Shown here piece after piece: positions 8,909 to 19,999 of a stretch of 64,000 bases of DNA (its first letter is position 1; each line of letters starts with the position of its first letter). A program made the position numbers and the translations under genes. The DNA is from Asterias amurensis (taxonomy: Eukaryota > Echinodermata > Asteroidea > Forcipulatida > Asteriidae), in contig NC_092650.1 of NCBI RefSeq assembly GCF_032118995.1, forward strand, positions 10,292,001 through 10,356,000, written 5' to 3'. Under the pieces are notes generated by a model. It had not been told where the DNA came from. It saw only the letters and a list, made by a program, of their open reading frames with translations, and made no database searches.

Positions 8909-10420
8909 GTCTGTAAGAGGCATATGACCAGACAAGCAAGCACAAAAGAAAATAAGATCCGCATGAAAAACCTCTTCAGTTGTTCATATTCTGCTAAGAT
9001 GTTACCTAACAACAAGGGACGCTCAGGTAATACTGCTAAGAATTATCATGACAACAAATCATTGTGTGAAAGATACATGTAAAACCAACATTGAAAGGGA
9101 GAGCAGTGTAGACAGACTCATGAGCAGGCCTAGAATTTCATGTTTGAACATGTTGAAAGGACAAAGAAAAGAGCACTTCCATTTGAAAATCTTAAAGTCA
9201 AAGGGAGTCTTTTGAAGGGCACAAAAGCCAAGACATGGAGCAACAGAGGCCATAGTCTTTGTAACCAGCATGTTTCTCCAGACCTACATGAGTGCAGATA
9301 AAACGGGACTTGTGTAAGCTATATTATGTAACACCACATCAGTACAACAATGTCAAATCTGCATGTAGATCTTACATGTCCCTTTAACTTTTGGAGGAAG
9401 GGGGACACAATATCAATGACCCCCCCCCCCCCCCCGAAATGTTTTCGACCAGTGCTCAACTAGATGAACACTGTGTCCCGCTGCCGGCATCAATCCTTGG
9501 TGAAACGGATGACACCACCTTTCTGAAGGGTGGGGACAAATTATCAAATGCTTACTCATGATCATTGGCCTCGTTAAACTTCATGTACATCCATTACTGT
9601 GGTTGATATATGACCTGCTGCCTCCCATGTTCTTTACAGAAAAAGATACATTTCACATGTAGCCCTTTTAAAGGAACTTTACGTTATTTGCAGATGCCCA
9701 AAATCATCTTCTTGCAAATCATGGGTTATTTGATGAGAAATCAAGCAGTACTTTAGTTGTGTCTAAACGCAAAGTTGGATCTGCACTCAAGCTTGCAAGA
9801 AGAAGAATGGAATCAGGTCAGTGTAGAATGCATCCAGAAATGGATCCCATTGTATCAATAAATATTAATTCTGTTATTCTACGCAAAGGTACTCTTTAGT
9901 TAACAATCACAGTGCCGACTATTGCTTAGGTAAAAATCAGTAATGATTGTTGTAAAACTACCACTCCTTTGTTATTACAATAAGGGTTAAAATTTGGAAG
10001 TGGTTCTGAAGAACTCAAGCAGCATCCACTTTTAAGGCAATTTAGTATGAACTGCCTCGTGTAATTGTTCACATATAATCCACATGATGTTTTTTCGAGG
10101 ACCATGCAATACTACATATAAAAATGTAACCAAAATCTTCAGGAATCCACACTTTTTTGATGTATCTTTTTTTACTACTATTATTTAATATACAATGGCT
10201 TTTGTGGAAATAGTTTAGGTCAGAGAAAAGACTCTGAATTATAGATGCATTTTAAACTACAGATGTACTTGCCTTCAGCTGGTACATTCTATCAACAATT
10301 AGTAATTTATACACATTCTCATCCATTTTCCTTACAGTAGTTGCAAAATGTTATGCTGCTCGGAACTATAAGGTCATTAATGGCTTTCGTTTTTCTAATA
10401 GTCAAAAGATCATTCTTTGA
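8909..10420 (+). CDS. Candidate three-exon gene, module copy 2, protein unknown
   Basis: Three exons with agreeing phases can be read: exon B 8909-9026 (acceptor TTCTTCACAG, donor TCAG|GTAATA), exon C 9694-9816 (acceptor TTATTTGCAG, donor TCAG|GTCAGT) and exon D 10338-10420 (acceptor TTTCCTTACAG, stop TGA at 10418-10420). B and C each end after the first base of a codon, and the next exon completes it (GAT, then GTA). From the ATG at 8924 the joined frame is about 102 codons. It is basic, with stretches KENKIRMKNLFSCSYSAK, HGLFDEKSSSTLVVSKRK, VGSALKLARRRMES and, in exon D, AKCYAARNYKVINGF. No signal peptide, membrane segment or known domain is seen. Exon A upstream (8069-8238) may be 5-prime UTR. 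Exon B has a broken copy at 16772-16889 and a diverged one at 31637-31529; exon C at 122-194 and 30984-30870. The frame could also be a late relic of a larger multi-copy gene. Confidence 0.45.
9420..9435. repeat. Poly-C run, 16 bases
   Basis: A homopolymer of 16 C inside the intron-like interval between exons B and C. Read length here may be unreliable in an assembly. Confidence 0.9.
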
Positions 10421-10559
10421 AAAAATGCATACAAAATTTGAAAACGTAAATACAAATCAACAAATGAATATTTTACTTTGAATAGAAAGGTTTTTTTTGC
10501 CTAACAATTTTGAAGAACACTCTTGATCAACAAACACATTTACTAGGATTCAAACGTAC

Positions 10560-11200
10560 TGGCTGAAATTGGTGATGCGATGCTGTTTGAGACAGTACGT
10601 GGGTGTGCTGATAGCTTGAGACTGAAGTAGACACTGTAGCTTGTTGTTGATCTTGCATTCATTGGCCAGGATAGGGTTCCTTGGTAGGCGTTTGTAGGTG
10701 TCAGTTGACAGCATTTTAGTCACCTTGTGGTCATACTTGTGGTAGCTATGACCACAGTGGTGTTACTTTTTTCGACTGGCATGAAGTGGATTGATTGGTC
10801 TTGAGGTAGGGCTTAGATGGCAGCATTCTACTGCTGGCTTTGGTTGGTCTTGGTAGACGGCATTCTTGAGGACAGAACTTAAGCCACTTGGTGGTCATAC
10901 TTTGTGGTACATATGGCAACATAGGTGTAACCCTTTTCGGCTGGCATTAAGTGGATGAATTGGTCTTGAGGTAGGGCTTAGCTAGACATTCCTTAGCTTA
11001 CTTTAGTTGGTTCCTGGTAGTTTTTGAGGGTTCTTGAAGGTGAGCAGGGTCTGGATACGGACTTAGGGTTTAGGGTTAGGGTTGAGTTAGGATTAGGGTC
11101 TGTGGTTTAGGTCGAATGTGGTCAACACAACTGACTTGACCAAGGAAACTGAAATTCTGTCGGCCAACACTTAACATACTTACCAAGAAACTCCATCCTG
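10560..11200. repeat. TTAGGG-type dispersed repeat, copy 3 (longest)
   Basis: Begins near GATCTTGCATTCATTGGCCA / GGGTTCCTTGGTAGGCGTTT (10650-10695), shared with 13660-13700 and 34362-34400; has an internal duplication (TGGTCATACTTGTGGTAGC at about 10729 and TGGTCATACTTTGTGGTAC at about 10890); then ACTTAGGGTTTAGGGTTAGG at 11061-11080 and GAAACTGAAATTCTGTCGGC at about 11145, shared with 600-800. No open frame of note. Confidence 0.6.
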
Positions 11201-12350
11201 GCCACCGAACAAGAAATCAGCAACAAGCTTTCAACAAGACATCGCTCTTCTCATTTCTTGCTTATCTTTATCAATTTTCTGATTGAGGGACTAGTTCTAT
11301 GATATACAAATTTCTAGTAGGTTTCATTATATAGTCTTCATTGCACCCACTTAAATAAAATACCTCAATAATTTTTGTTACATTTTATTGGTAGTAATTG
11401 CATTGTCCATTCTTAAAACATGACATGAATTAACTGTAACTGAAAAAATTAGGGCATTCATCTTGAGTGGTCTTTTCACAGGACATGGGAAAATACACAG
11501 GAGAGTATAGAGTATTAACACACATCGATGTCAGGGTGAAACCAAAACTATCATTCTTTATCCTGAATGAAAGTTTAACATCTTTTAAAATAGGAATGGT
11601 AGTTTGACAGCATTCCTTATTGAATTTTACCAAAGCAACAGTTGTCAATACAGTGTTCAGAACTATATGCAGTCTTCATTGCAAGTTGTATGGGTCTCAT
11701 AAAAATGCTTGCATATTTTTGAGCTCCTGGTAAATGAGGTTTATTGGGATTTGAATTTGGCAAAGAGAAAACTTTGTTTCAAAGTAAAACAATACTTTGT
11801 TGATTTTCATCAATTTACTTTTTCAAATTTGTTTGCTTTTTTCACTTTTTGATTCTTTGATTACTAGAAATATGAAATTTCCATTAATGACCTTATAGTT
11901 CTGAGCAGAAGACACTTCAGAGCACTCTCTGACCTAAACTATTTCCACAAAAAGCCAAAGGATATGAAACAAATTAGTTGATTTTGATTTCCCAATAATG
12001 AGTGTAGACTCCTGAGATTACCCATGCATGCATATTTTCAGTAATTTTACGAAGGGCTGAAAAATCCTGGCAGCCAAATATTTATGTTTGGAGAAAACCG
12101 TGCATAAAGTTAACTTATTTTTTAAATAATTAGCTGGTAGACTATTGGTGGTTTAATTTTACACTGACAGCTAATAGAACAACTAACTCGTGCTATGGTG
12201 AACTGTTGATAGTGAAACAATTTGCAAGACACATATTTCTTTTTAGAAAGAGGTAATTTCTCATTCAGATAGTCAAATACTTCAGCTGAGAAGCCTTTGT
12301 TATGCATCTGCAGCTGGAGAGCGTTTGATGGTGGAAAACATTTGGAGAAA
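11201..12350. repeat. Segment paralogous to 1141-1870, otherwise featureless
   Basis: GAAATTTCCATTAATGACCT / TAGTTCTGAGCAGAAGACA near 11873-11915 match the block at 1417-1455. Several frames of 60-72 codons on the minus strand carry no motif and are not called. Nothing else recognised. Confidence 0.4.
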
Positions 12351-12354
12351 CTGC

Positions 12355-12482
12355 TCCACTACTCTCTTGCAATTGAAATGACCAAAATTGAGTCCAAATT
12401 TTCCCAGGTTTGTTATTTGATGCATGCAAGTGAGAATACTGGTCTTTGGCCGTTACCATTTATGTCCAGTGCCTTTAACCAT
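12355..12482 (-). mobile_element. MITE-1 fragment (end half)
   Basis: Reads CAATTGAAATGACCAAAATT, CCCAGGTTTGTTATTTGATG, AGAATACTGGTCTTTGGCCG and ends TTTATGTCCAGTGCCTTTAA: the end half of the inverted orientation. Confidence 0.6.
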
Positions 12483-12819
12483 ACAGTGTGAATGATTCTT
12501 TAAGTTTATTTTATAACTTTGAGTTTTTTATGACACAATATTTATAAGCATGGGTGACTATTGCGACTAGTGTCGAAGATGTCCCGACTATTGATTGCTT
12601 TACAGTTGTGTCGCTAAATTTGTTTGTCAGTGGCATTTTAGTCATCACTCACAAAAAAAGGAATTTATTTTGGTGTGATGATTTATAAAGTAAGTATTAT
12701 GTCTGATTCTTATAAATCACATCAATAATCAGTTTTCAAACAAAAATAAATAAAGTAAACACTTTTCCCCTTTTTGCTAGTGATGTTTATACCTATGATG
12801 ACAATTGTGAACAAAACTT

Positions 12820-13107
<288 letters not shown>

Positions 13108-13589
13108 GAACCTGTTGATCAGTGGAACGGAACAGCAAGCTGCAGCGCTTTTTCTCTATAGGTTACAAATACATGTAGTTTAAAACTGACGTTGGCTTTA
13201 ACTTCCGTGTTTATACTAGAAGTAAAGGTCAAATAGGGTCACACTCTGTGTTCCTTTTGCTATCCGCTTTTTTGGTGACTTAATCATCATGGAAGGGGGA
13301 TGGTATCAGTCTCCTTTAGTTCAATGGTCAATGTCATCTGTGGATCCTAATTGCTAAAGTGATTGAGGAACTGATGATCAAGTGTTGTCTGACAAAACTG
13401 ACATTAATGTCAAACTTTAGTTGCTGATGTGAGGCCAGACTAATGTATGGAGGATCTTGGTTAGATGTCTGGCCGTGTGGTAGGTTGTTGAACCCCTGTG
13501 TACCACTGTGTCTTGGAGGGGAACATCAGAATTGTGTGTCTTGAACTAACTGAGGAAACAAGGGCAGGGGACTCAGAGAAATGCAAAGG

Positions 13590-13980
13590 TCTTAAAATTA
13601 CGCTTAGTTGGCGTGCGAAATGGTTTGAAACAAACAGAGAGACCAGAGCTGCTATGTGATCTTGCATTCAATATCAGGGATGGGGTTTCTTGTAGGTGTC
13701 TGTCCATGACACAAATCTAACCCAGTCATCCTAAACCCTCATCCTAACCCTAATCCTATATAGTTCTACCTGGGATTTCTATAACACTAATCCTATAACC
13801 CTAACCACTCACTCATAACCACACTTACAGACACCCACAACTAGGCTTACGACCAACCCTTATAGACACTAACCTCCACCTAGACACTAACTGATAATTA
13901 CAGATACCTACCAGGAAACCCCATTCCAGATGTTGAAAGCAAGATCAGATACCAGTTTGGGTCTCAGCCTATAGTGTTCC
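13590..13980. mobile_element. TTAGGG-type dispersed repeat, copy 4, inverted-repeat form
   Basis: The left arm GATCTTGCATTCAATATCAG / GGATGGGGTTTCTTGTAGGT (13658-13700) is repeated inverted on the right as ACCTACCAGGAAACCCCATT / CAGATGTTGAAAGCAAGATC (13907-13950). Between them lie CCCTAA-like units (13733-13810). This suggests the family is an element with inverted ends of about 45 bp and a TTAGGG-like interior of about 390 bp; other copies in the window keep only one end. Confidence 0.65.
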
Positions 13981-14157
13981 ATGCAGCGCAATGTGGCAGC
14001 TTTCGCTATTGCTCTCCTTCAAATATCTTTGTTTTCTCTGTTTTCCTACTTAATTGGTTGCCTGCATGTTAACTTCAAGGTATTTGAATCTGGATTCAAA
14101 CTGGAGAGTTGTGCCATCCCTTGTGTGGACAGGCGGGTCAAATCCTGACAAATTGTC

Positions 14158-14241
14158 CAGTGCCAATCCCAAGGACATTGTGCATACTGCTCTGACAAAT
14201 TCTGCAGTGCCAATCCCAAGGACATTGTGCATACTACTCTT
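14158..14241. repeat. 47-bp tandem duplication
   Basis: AGTGCCAATCCCAAGGACAT starts at 14159 and again at 14206; the second unit is almost complete. The surrounding stretch (13981-14460) has open frames of 60-120 codons on both strands caused partly by this duplication; none has a recognisable motif. Confidence 0.85.
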
Positions 14242-15499
14242 GTCAAAAAACTAGGTGAACATTTTCTACTTTGAAAACTCATCCATGGCAGACAAAGGTG
14301 CCTAAAGAAACATGTCAAGGAAGGCAAAAAATGCTTGACCTGACGACGATGATGAATAACTGTGCCAAGAAACTGCCTGCATGTCGCTCTGATATCGATA
14401 TTGCTCATTTTGTATTGTCTTCATTTATCTGTGAATTGGAGCAAATTAGTCTCTAAAACACTGTGTCCTGGATATTACTCTTGATACTTACATAAATATT
14501 ATGCACAATTTCAATCCGCTCATGGACGTCAACAAACTTATAAGGGACTTTTTTAATAAGTCCTGTTGCTAAGACACGCAACCGAGTCTGATTATATATC
14601 ATGTTAAAACTAAGGTCATGAAATGATAAGTGTAAAAATTAGCTTAAACTAGTTAATTAACTTTCTTATTTATTTTGACGTGAGAACCTTAATTACCAAT
14701 AGTTAGCTTACAAGGTAGTTGCATGTCAAAGCACTTTTGCAAATAAATAACTATGTTATAAATCTTGCTTTAAGTATGATCCCATAAGACCTTTACTTCC
14801 AGCCCAAACCGGAATTGCAAGTTTCGTAATTCAAAAGTTCATTACTCATGAACCAAGCAAAATTCATCTTGAAGTGTGTAGGACCCAGTATTTTGGTGGG
14901 TTGTGAAATCAATGCAAGCTCATTCAGATTGTAGTTGTTAAATGCGCGCTAAAAGAAATTTTGTTAATAATTTTATTTATTTAATACTACAAAATCTGCA
15001 GATATGTGAGGCCCAAATGAAAGCACAACAATGTTTTGAATAGGTTCACTGCTCTCCTTTTCCAACGACTTCTACTTCCCCTTCTCAATCTTTTTTTTTT
15101 ACTGGTTTCCATAAATGTTCAAAGAGAACAGCGTGCCGACCAAGAGAGGCCATCAGCAAATCTCGACACTGCAGAGTCTGTCGCACATTCAACTACCATC
15201 CCTATCAACTCTGGAGAACTTGCAACTTCATAAAATAGTGTCCAGTGCCTTTAAAGTTTTTGTTTGTGGTTTTGTTTAAGATTACAGGTTACTATACCTC
15301 ATCATATTCATGATTGAGAGTCAGGTTCTTACAGCTAAATTCATCATCACGTGCCAGGTGTTATTTTTGCTATTAGCTGAGAAAGGTTAATGAATGTTTA
15401 TTTGCCAAGGGCACTAAAACGCATTGAGAAGGTTACTGTAAAATGTGCTAAATACATGTAAAGACATCAGGTGATTTGGGTTAATAACTGGTAATATTT

Positions 15500-15872
15500 G
15501 GGTTATTACTCAAAATAATTAATTATTATTAAAAAAACTTTCTTGGTTAAGAGTAATGAGGAGAGGTTAATAGTATAAAACATTGTTAGAAACAGCTCCA
15601 TCTGAAGAGACGTAGTTTTCGGAAAAAAAGTAATTTTCCCGTCATTTGATTTCAAGACCTCAGATTTAGAACTTGAGGTCTCGAAATCAAGCATCTGAAA
15701 GCACACAGCTTCGTGTGACAACTTGGTGTTTTTTTCTTTTATTAATATCTCGCAACTTCGATGACCAATTGAGTTCAAATTTTCACAGGTTTGTTATTTT
15801 AAGCACAGGTTGAGATACACCAGTTGTGAAGGCTAGTTTTTGACAAGTACCAAAAGTGTCACACTGTTTTTA
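15500..15872 (-). mobile_element. MITE-1 copy, inverted
   Basis: Reads TTATTACTCAAAATAATTAA, AGAGTAATGAGGAGAGGTTA, AACTTGAGGTCTCGAAATCA, and ends ACCAAAAGTGTCACACTGTT. The palindromic centre (GACCTCAGATTTAGAACTTG/AGGTC) is clean here. Confidence 0.8.
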
Positions 15873-15946
15873 AACAATAAACCTAAAGGAAACAGACTGG
15901 GCAAATTTTCCTTTGCTCAATTCCCAATTCTTTATTTTACTTGTAG

Positions 15947-16889
15947 GAGTTGTTGAGACTATGACACTCTGAGATGTACGAGAAGATTTGCGGACAGGCA
16001 CCCCAGCAGTAAGGCCTCTTGTAAGAGACCCGAGCCCATAAAGTACGATTGAAACTTTACTGCAGTGAAATCTTTGTCATCGTCCTGCAACATACCAGGT
16101 AAGTTGTTGTCAATCTTTTGTTATTTTGTCTATAAATAAATTTGCTAAACTCCAGTACTGCTAACAAATAGGTTTTACAGTTACTGAACTCCTGTGTTGA
16201 AGCTTTGCGTCCAGAATTCAAACAGTTTCAATTTAATTATTTAGTCGCCAAAACAAACCCTTTGAGGTGTGATTTTGAATGATCGTATTTGGATATCTAA
16301 ATTATTCCTGTGAGTGACACATTCTATGTTAAAGACTATGCAGAGCGCCCTTTATAACGATGCATCAAGATAGAGCTACTGGTTCCCTCTCAATGTTTTT
16401 GAAGCTTGCGGTATGCTAATTGCTTGCAGTTTGGGGTCATTATAAAAAACAACTCAGCTATCAAGCCCTATGTTAGCGGTCACCCTTTTTTGTCAACCTC
16501 TTTGTTCGGCCGGGGAGTGTCAGTCACAGCCATACAGCTGCAGTGTAGCCAGGCATCACACACTGGGTGAGATATCTTGCTACATGACAGTTATTGGTTG
16601 TGTGGCTTCTGACTTTCACCCCAAACAAAAATATTTTTAAAAAGAGGAGACTGTCAACATAGGGCTAGATGACGCAGTTGGTAGAGCGCCAGCTCGTTGA
16701 TCTGGAGGTCTTTGGTTCGAGTCCCAATTTAGTCACTTTTGTTTTTCAACCCCAAATCATTTTCTTCACAGGTCTGTAAGAGGCATATGACCAGACAAGC
16801 AAGCACAAAAGAAAATAAGATACGCATGAAAAACCTCTTCAGTTGTTCATATTCTGCTAAGATGTTGCCTAGGAACAAGGGACGCTAAG
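15947..16889 (+). pseudogene. Exon-module copy in segmental duplication: exons A and B
   Basis: Exon A 15947-16098 (acceptor TTTTACTTGTAG, donor CCAG|GTAAGT, a better donor than in copy 2) and exon B 16772-16889 (same 118-nt length as 8909-9026). Exon B has a single base change making TCA into TAA at its last codon, so the frame stops before the splice; exons C and D are absent because the segment is cut at 17046 by the tandem duplication border. A dead or non-coding duplicate. Confidence 0.6.
16662..16740 (+). ncRNA. tRNA-derived, SINE-like Pol III promoter, copy 2
   Basis: A box TGACGCAGTTGG (16670-16681) and a B box GGTTCGAGTCCC (16714-16725) that fits the consensus exactly. A possible anticodon loop TCGTTGA would carry GTT, but the loop lacks T33 and the arms do not pair well, so it is not a functional tRNA gene. 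Confidence 0.65.
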
Positions 16890-17046
16890 GTAATACTGCT
16901 AAGAATTATCATGACAACAAATCATTGTGTGAAAGATACATGTAAAACCAACATTGAAAGGGAGAGCAGTGTAGACAGACTCATGAGCAGGCCTAGAATT
17001 TCATGTTTGAACATGTTGAAAGGACAAAGAAAAGAGCACTTCCATT

Positions 17047-18175
17047 TGATACTTGCATAAATATTATGCACAATTTCAATCCTCTCATGGATGTCAACAA
17101 ACTTATGAGGGACTTTTTGAATAAGTCCTGTTGCTAAGACACAACTGAGTCTGATTCTTTATCATGTTAAAACTAAGGTCATGAAATATTAAGTGTAATA
17201 ATTAGCTTAAACTAATTAATTAACTTTCTTATTTATTTTAAAATGAGAACATTAATTACTAATAGTTAGCTTACAAGGTAGTTGCATATCAAAGCACTTT
17301 TGCAAATAAATAATTATGTTATAAGTCTTGCTTGATGTATGATCCCATGTGACCTTTACTTCAAATTTCGTAATTCAAAAGTTCATTACTCATGAACCAA
17401 GCAAAATTCATCTTGAAGTGTGTAGGACCCAGTTTTTTAGTGGGACGTTAAATCAATGCAAGCTCATTCAGATGGTAATTGTTAAATGCGCGCTAAAAGA
17501 AATTATTTTTTAATTTTATTTATTTAATACTACAAAATCTGCAGATATGTGAGGCCCAAATGGAAGCACAACAATGTTTTTGAATAGGTTCACTGCACTC
17601 CTTTTCCATCATCTTCTACTTCCCCTTTTCCCTTTTTTTTACTGGTATCCATAAATGTTTATAGTCAAATGCCTTACTACTGGTCTTCACTCAATTCGTG
17701 TACAAACTTCTAAGAGAACAGACCAAGAGAGGCCATCAGCAAATCTCTGTCGCAGAGTCTGTCGCACATTCAACTACCATCCCTATCAACTCCGGAGAAC
17801 TTGCAACTTCATAAAATAGTGTCCAGTGCCTTTAAAGTTTTTGTTTGTGGTTTTGTTTAAGATTACAGGTTACTATACCTCATACATATTCATGATCGAG
17901 AGTCAAGTTCTTACAGCTCAATTCATCATCACGTGCCAGGTGTTATTTTTGCTATTAGATTAGAAAGATTAAAGAATATTATTTGCCAAGGGCACTAAAA
18001 CGCATTGAGATGGTTGCTGTGAAATGGGCTATATACATTTAAAGACGTCAGGTGATTTGGGTTAATAAGTTGTGTTATCATGTGTTATACTCTTTCTTTG
18101 TTTCACTTATTATAGGCAGTGGACAATATTGGTAATTACTCAAAATAATTAATTATTATCAAAAACAGAGGCTTT
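17047..18175. repeat. Tandem segmental duplication, copy 2 (partial)
   Basis: Parallel to 14485-15560, with small indels (about 40 bp extra near 17660-17710). It ends in a remnant of MITE-1: GGCAGTGGACAATATTGGTA at 18115 to AATAATTAATTATTATCAAA, where copy 1 continues into a longer MITE-1. Confidence 0.75.
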
Positions 18176-18204
18176 AAAGGTCCTTCAAGCCTCTATTATG
18201 CATT

Positions 18205-19115
18205 TGCACCCCATTCGCATAGTGCAACATTACTGCGAATGTTGTATTGTGCCGGCGCAGCGGTGTATACTGTATGTGTGTTTGAGGGTAGGTGTAGTGA
18301 CCCAAACGAGTGTCTAAAAAGCTTCACAAATGATCGTACAATGTATTATCTTCTTGTTTTCTTTCAAGTTAGTGTGTAAACCTTTCGAGGGGCACTTTTA
18401 ACCATTAAACAATAATACATATCAGACCACAGAAGGTGATGACTTTTTTTCTTGCCACTCCGCAGTTATTTTGCACGCCAATTTGTCATCACCTTGCTTT
18501 TTGCTAAAGCAAACATCTAAAATGTTAAGTGCCTAAGCTAGCATTCGCTCGTGAAATAGGTTTACGCTTAAGCAATTTTTGTTGCTATGTTAAGCAAACA
18601 AATTTTCTTACTGTTAAACAGCCCTATGCCATTGGGCCCTTCACACACACACAGTGCAACATAATTGCAATATGTTATTGGTGTGGCGTGCAGCAGTGCA
18701 TTTGGGTGTGTATTTGACGTGTGTTTGTATGGTAGGTGTAGCGAAGTAAACGCGTCTGAAATGTTTAAGGAATGATGTACAAAGTATTATCTTCTTATTT
18801 TCTCTCAGGTTGTGTAAACCTTTCAAGTGGCGCTTTGAATCATTACAAATAGTACATGGAAGACAGAGAAGGCGTTAATTTTTGTTTTATCGCCACTCTG
18901 CATTTATATTGCCCGCCATTTTGTCAGTAGGGGGCCTACCTTCTTCTATTTTGCTGCAGCAAATGATTTACAATCTTGTGCGTGCCGTTTGTTTACGTGC
19001 TTAACCTCGTGAAATATGTGTACATCCTCCATGGTTTAAGCGATTATTTTTGCTACGTTAAGCAAAAAAAATTGCTAACCATTAAGCAGCTCTTTGAAAT
19101 TTTGCCCTGTTCTGT
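18205..19115. repeat. Diverged tandem duplication, unit about 450 bp
   Basis: Unit 1 (18215-18640) and unit 2 (18645-19110) share GTGTGTTTGAGGGTAGGTGTAG / GTGTGTTTGTATGGTAGGTG, TATTATCTTCTTGTTTTCTT / TATTATCTTCTTATTTTCTC, GTGTAAACCTTTCRAG, and a final TTAAGCAA...CTGTTAAACAGCCC type motif. The TTAAGCAAA/TTTGCTTAA motif also appears at 55255-55310 and is, from memory, part of a common echinoderm repeat. Confidence 0.65.
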
Positions 19116-19765
19116 TCAACAGTTGAACAGTCTGTTTTATCAGTTGTTTATTGAAAGTGTGTTATGTTTTTCATTTATTTCCTTGTATTTTGTAACTTAA
19201 GTGTCAAGAACAAAAACAGTTTGAAAAGGATTGTTAGACTTGGGTCTCAAAATTATCAGAGAGCCACAGAGAGACTTAACCAAGGTCAGTGAGCGACAGA
19301 TACTTAAGAGATAATCATGTACTTAGGCAATTGTTTAACAATGATCTAGAACACCCCCCTCCCCCAAATAGATGGACATTTCTGTTTTGTTCCATTCAGA
19401 CCTGTTCTGAGTGGTTTTTGTTTTGCACTTGTTTTCAACTGTTTTTGTATGCTGGGTGTCAGCTATTTGGAGGTCTGGTTCACCACCGTTTATCTGTTTA
19501 CACTGTATTTATAAATTGTTTTGTGGTTCTTATTAATGTATATTCAACTAATGTGTTTTATATTTATTCAGTTGTCTGTAATTGCTGTGGTTTCACACCA
19601 CTCTTACTTACCTGCTTCTTGTCATTGTGTCAAGTAATCTATATATTTTTAACTAATTGTATTTTGTTTACTTCCAGCCGTAACTGTAAATGTTTTATAT
19701 GAAGCACGCCAACAGAATTAATTGACTATTGAAGATTATTAAAGTTCTTTTAATTGAATTGAATA
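19116..19765 (+). repeat. Possible LINE 3-prime UTR and tail
   Basis: AT-rich stretch ending TTAAAGTTCTTTTAATTGAA / TTGAATAG, a tail style used by LINEs that end in short TTGAA repeats. The 137-codon frame at 19289-19702 is rich in Cys, Phe and Leu without a motif and I do not accept it as a gene. Confidence 0.3.
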
Positions 19766-19769
19766 GCCT

Positions 19770-19990
19770 CTGTGCCTTTTATCAACTTCTTCCTTCAAGA
19801 AACAACCTGAGGTTTGACACGCTCATTTTTCGACTGTCACCAAATCTACCACTGTTTTGGACTGTAAAACCGCTCTGGTCGGAGAGTTCAACATTCATGT
19901 TTTTGATCCCAACAACAAAGAATCCAAGGTTTTTCTGAACATGCTTGAGGCTGCTGGTTTAAACCAACTTGTGTTTTCATCTGCTCTACC
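19770..19990 (+). pseudogene. LINE endonuclease-domain fragment
   Basis: From about 19872 the frame reads LVGEFNIHVFDPNNKESKVF then LNMLEAAGLNQLV. This corresponds to the GDFNxH motif of the apurinic-type endonuclease of CR1/Jockey LINEs, followed by the usual FLxxLExxGLxQ stretch. The conserved Asp of GDFN is Glu here. Upstream the frame shifts. About 70 codons remain, so it is inactive. Confidence 0.7.
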
Positions 19991-19999
19991 CAAGCTACT

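Larger units (their letters stand above)
14485..17046. repeat. Tandem segmental duplication, copy 1 (about 2.56 kb)
   Basis: GATACTTACATAAATATTAT at 14485 recurs as GATACTTGCATAAATATTAT at about 17048, and the two run in parallel for about 1 kb (CTCATGGAYGTCAACAAACT; CATCAGCAAATCTC; TAGTGTCCAGTGCCTTTAAAG at about 15237 and 17817; CATTCATGA-type; GGTGATTTGGGTTAATAA). Inside copy 1, 15500-17046 is itself a paralogue of 7690-9195. No intact gene. Confidence 0.8.

Noticed and set aside
9098..9290. Extra exon between B and C (frame DRLMSRPRISCLNMLKGQRK)
   Set aside because: Looks protein-like but lacks a convincing acceptor, has a stop before the possible donor, and is not needed since exon B joins exon C in phase.
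14046..14408. 120-codon minus-strand frame
   Set aside because: Its length depends on a 47-bp tandem duplication; no motif, and open frames occur on both strands at the same place.
16662..16740. Functional tRNA gene (possible GTT anticodon)
   Set aside because: A and B boxes are good but the anticodon stem mispairs, the loop lacks T33 and no acceptor stem closes; it fits a tRNA-derived SINE head.
19289..19702. 137-codon frame, rich in Cys, Phe and Leu
   Set aside because: No domain, no splice or promoter context; AT/T-rich sequence that is more likely the 3-prime part of an old LINE.
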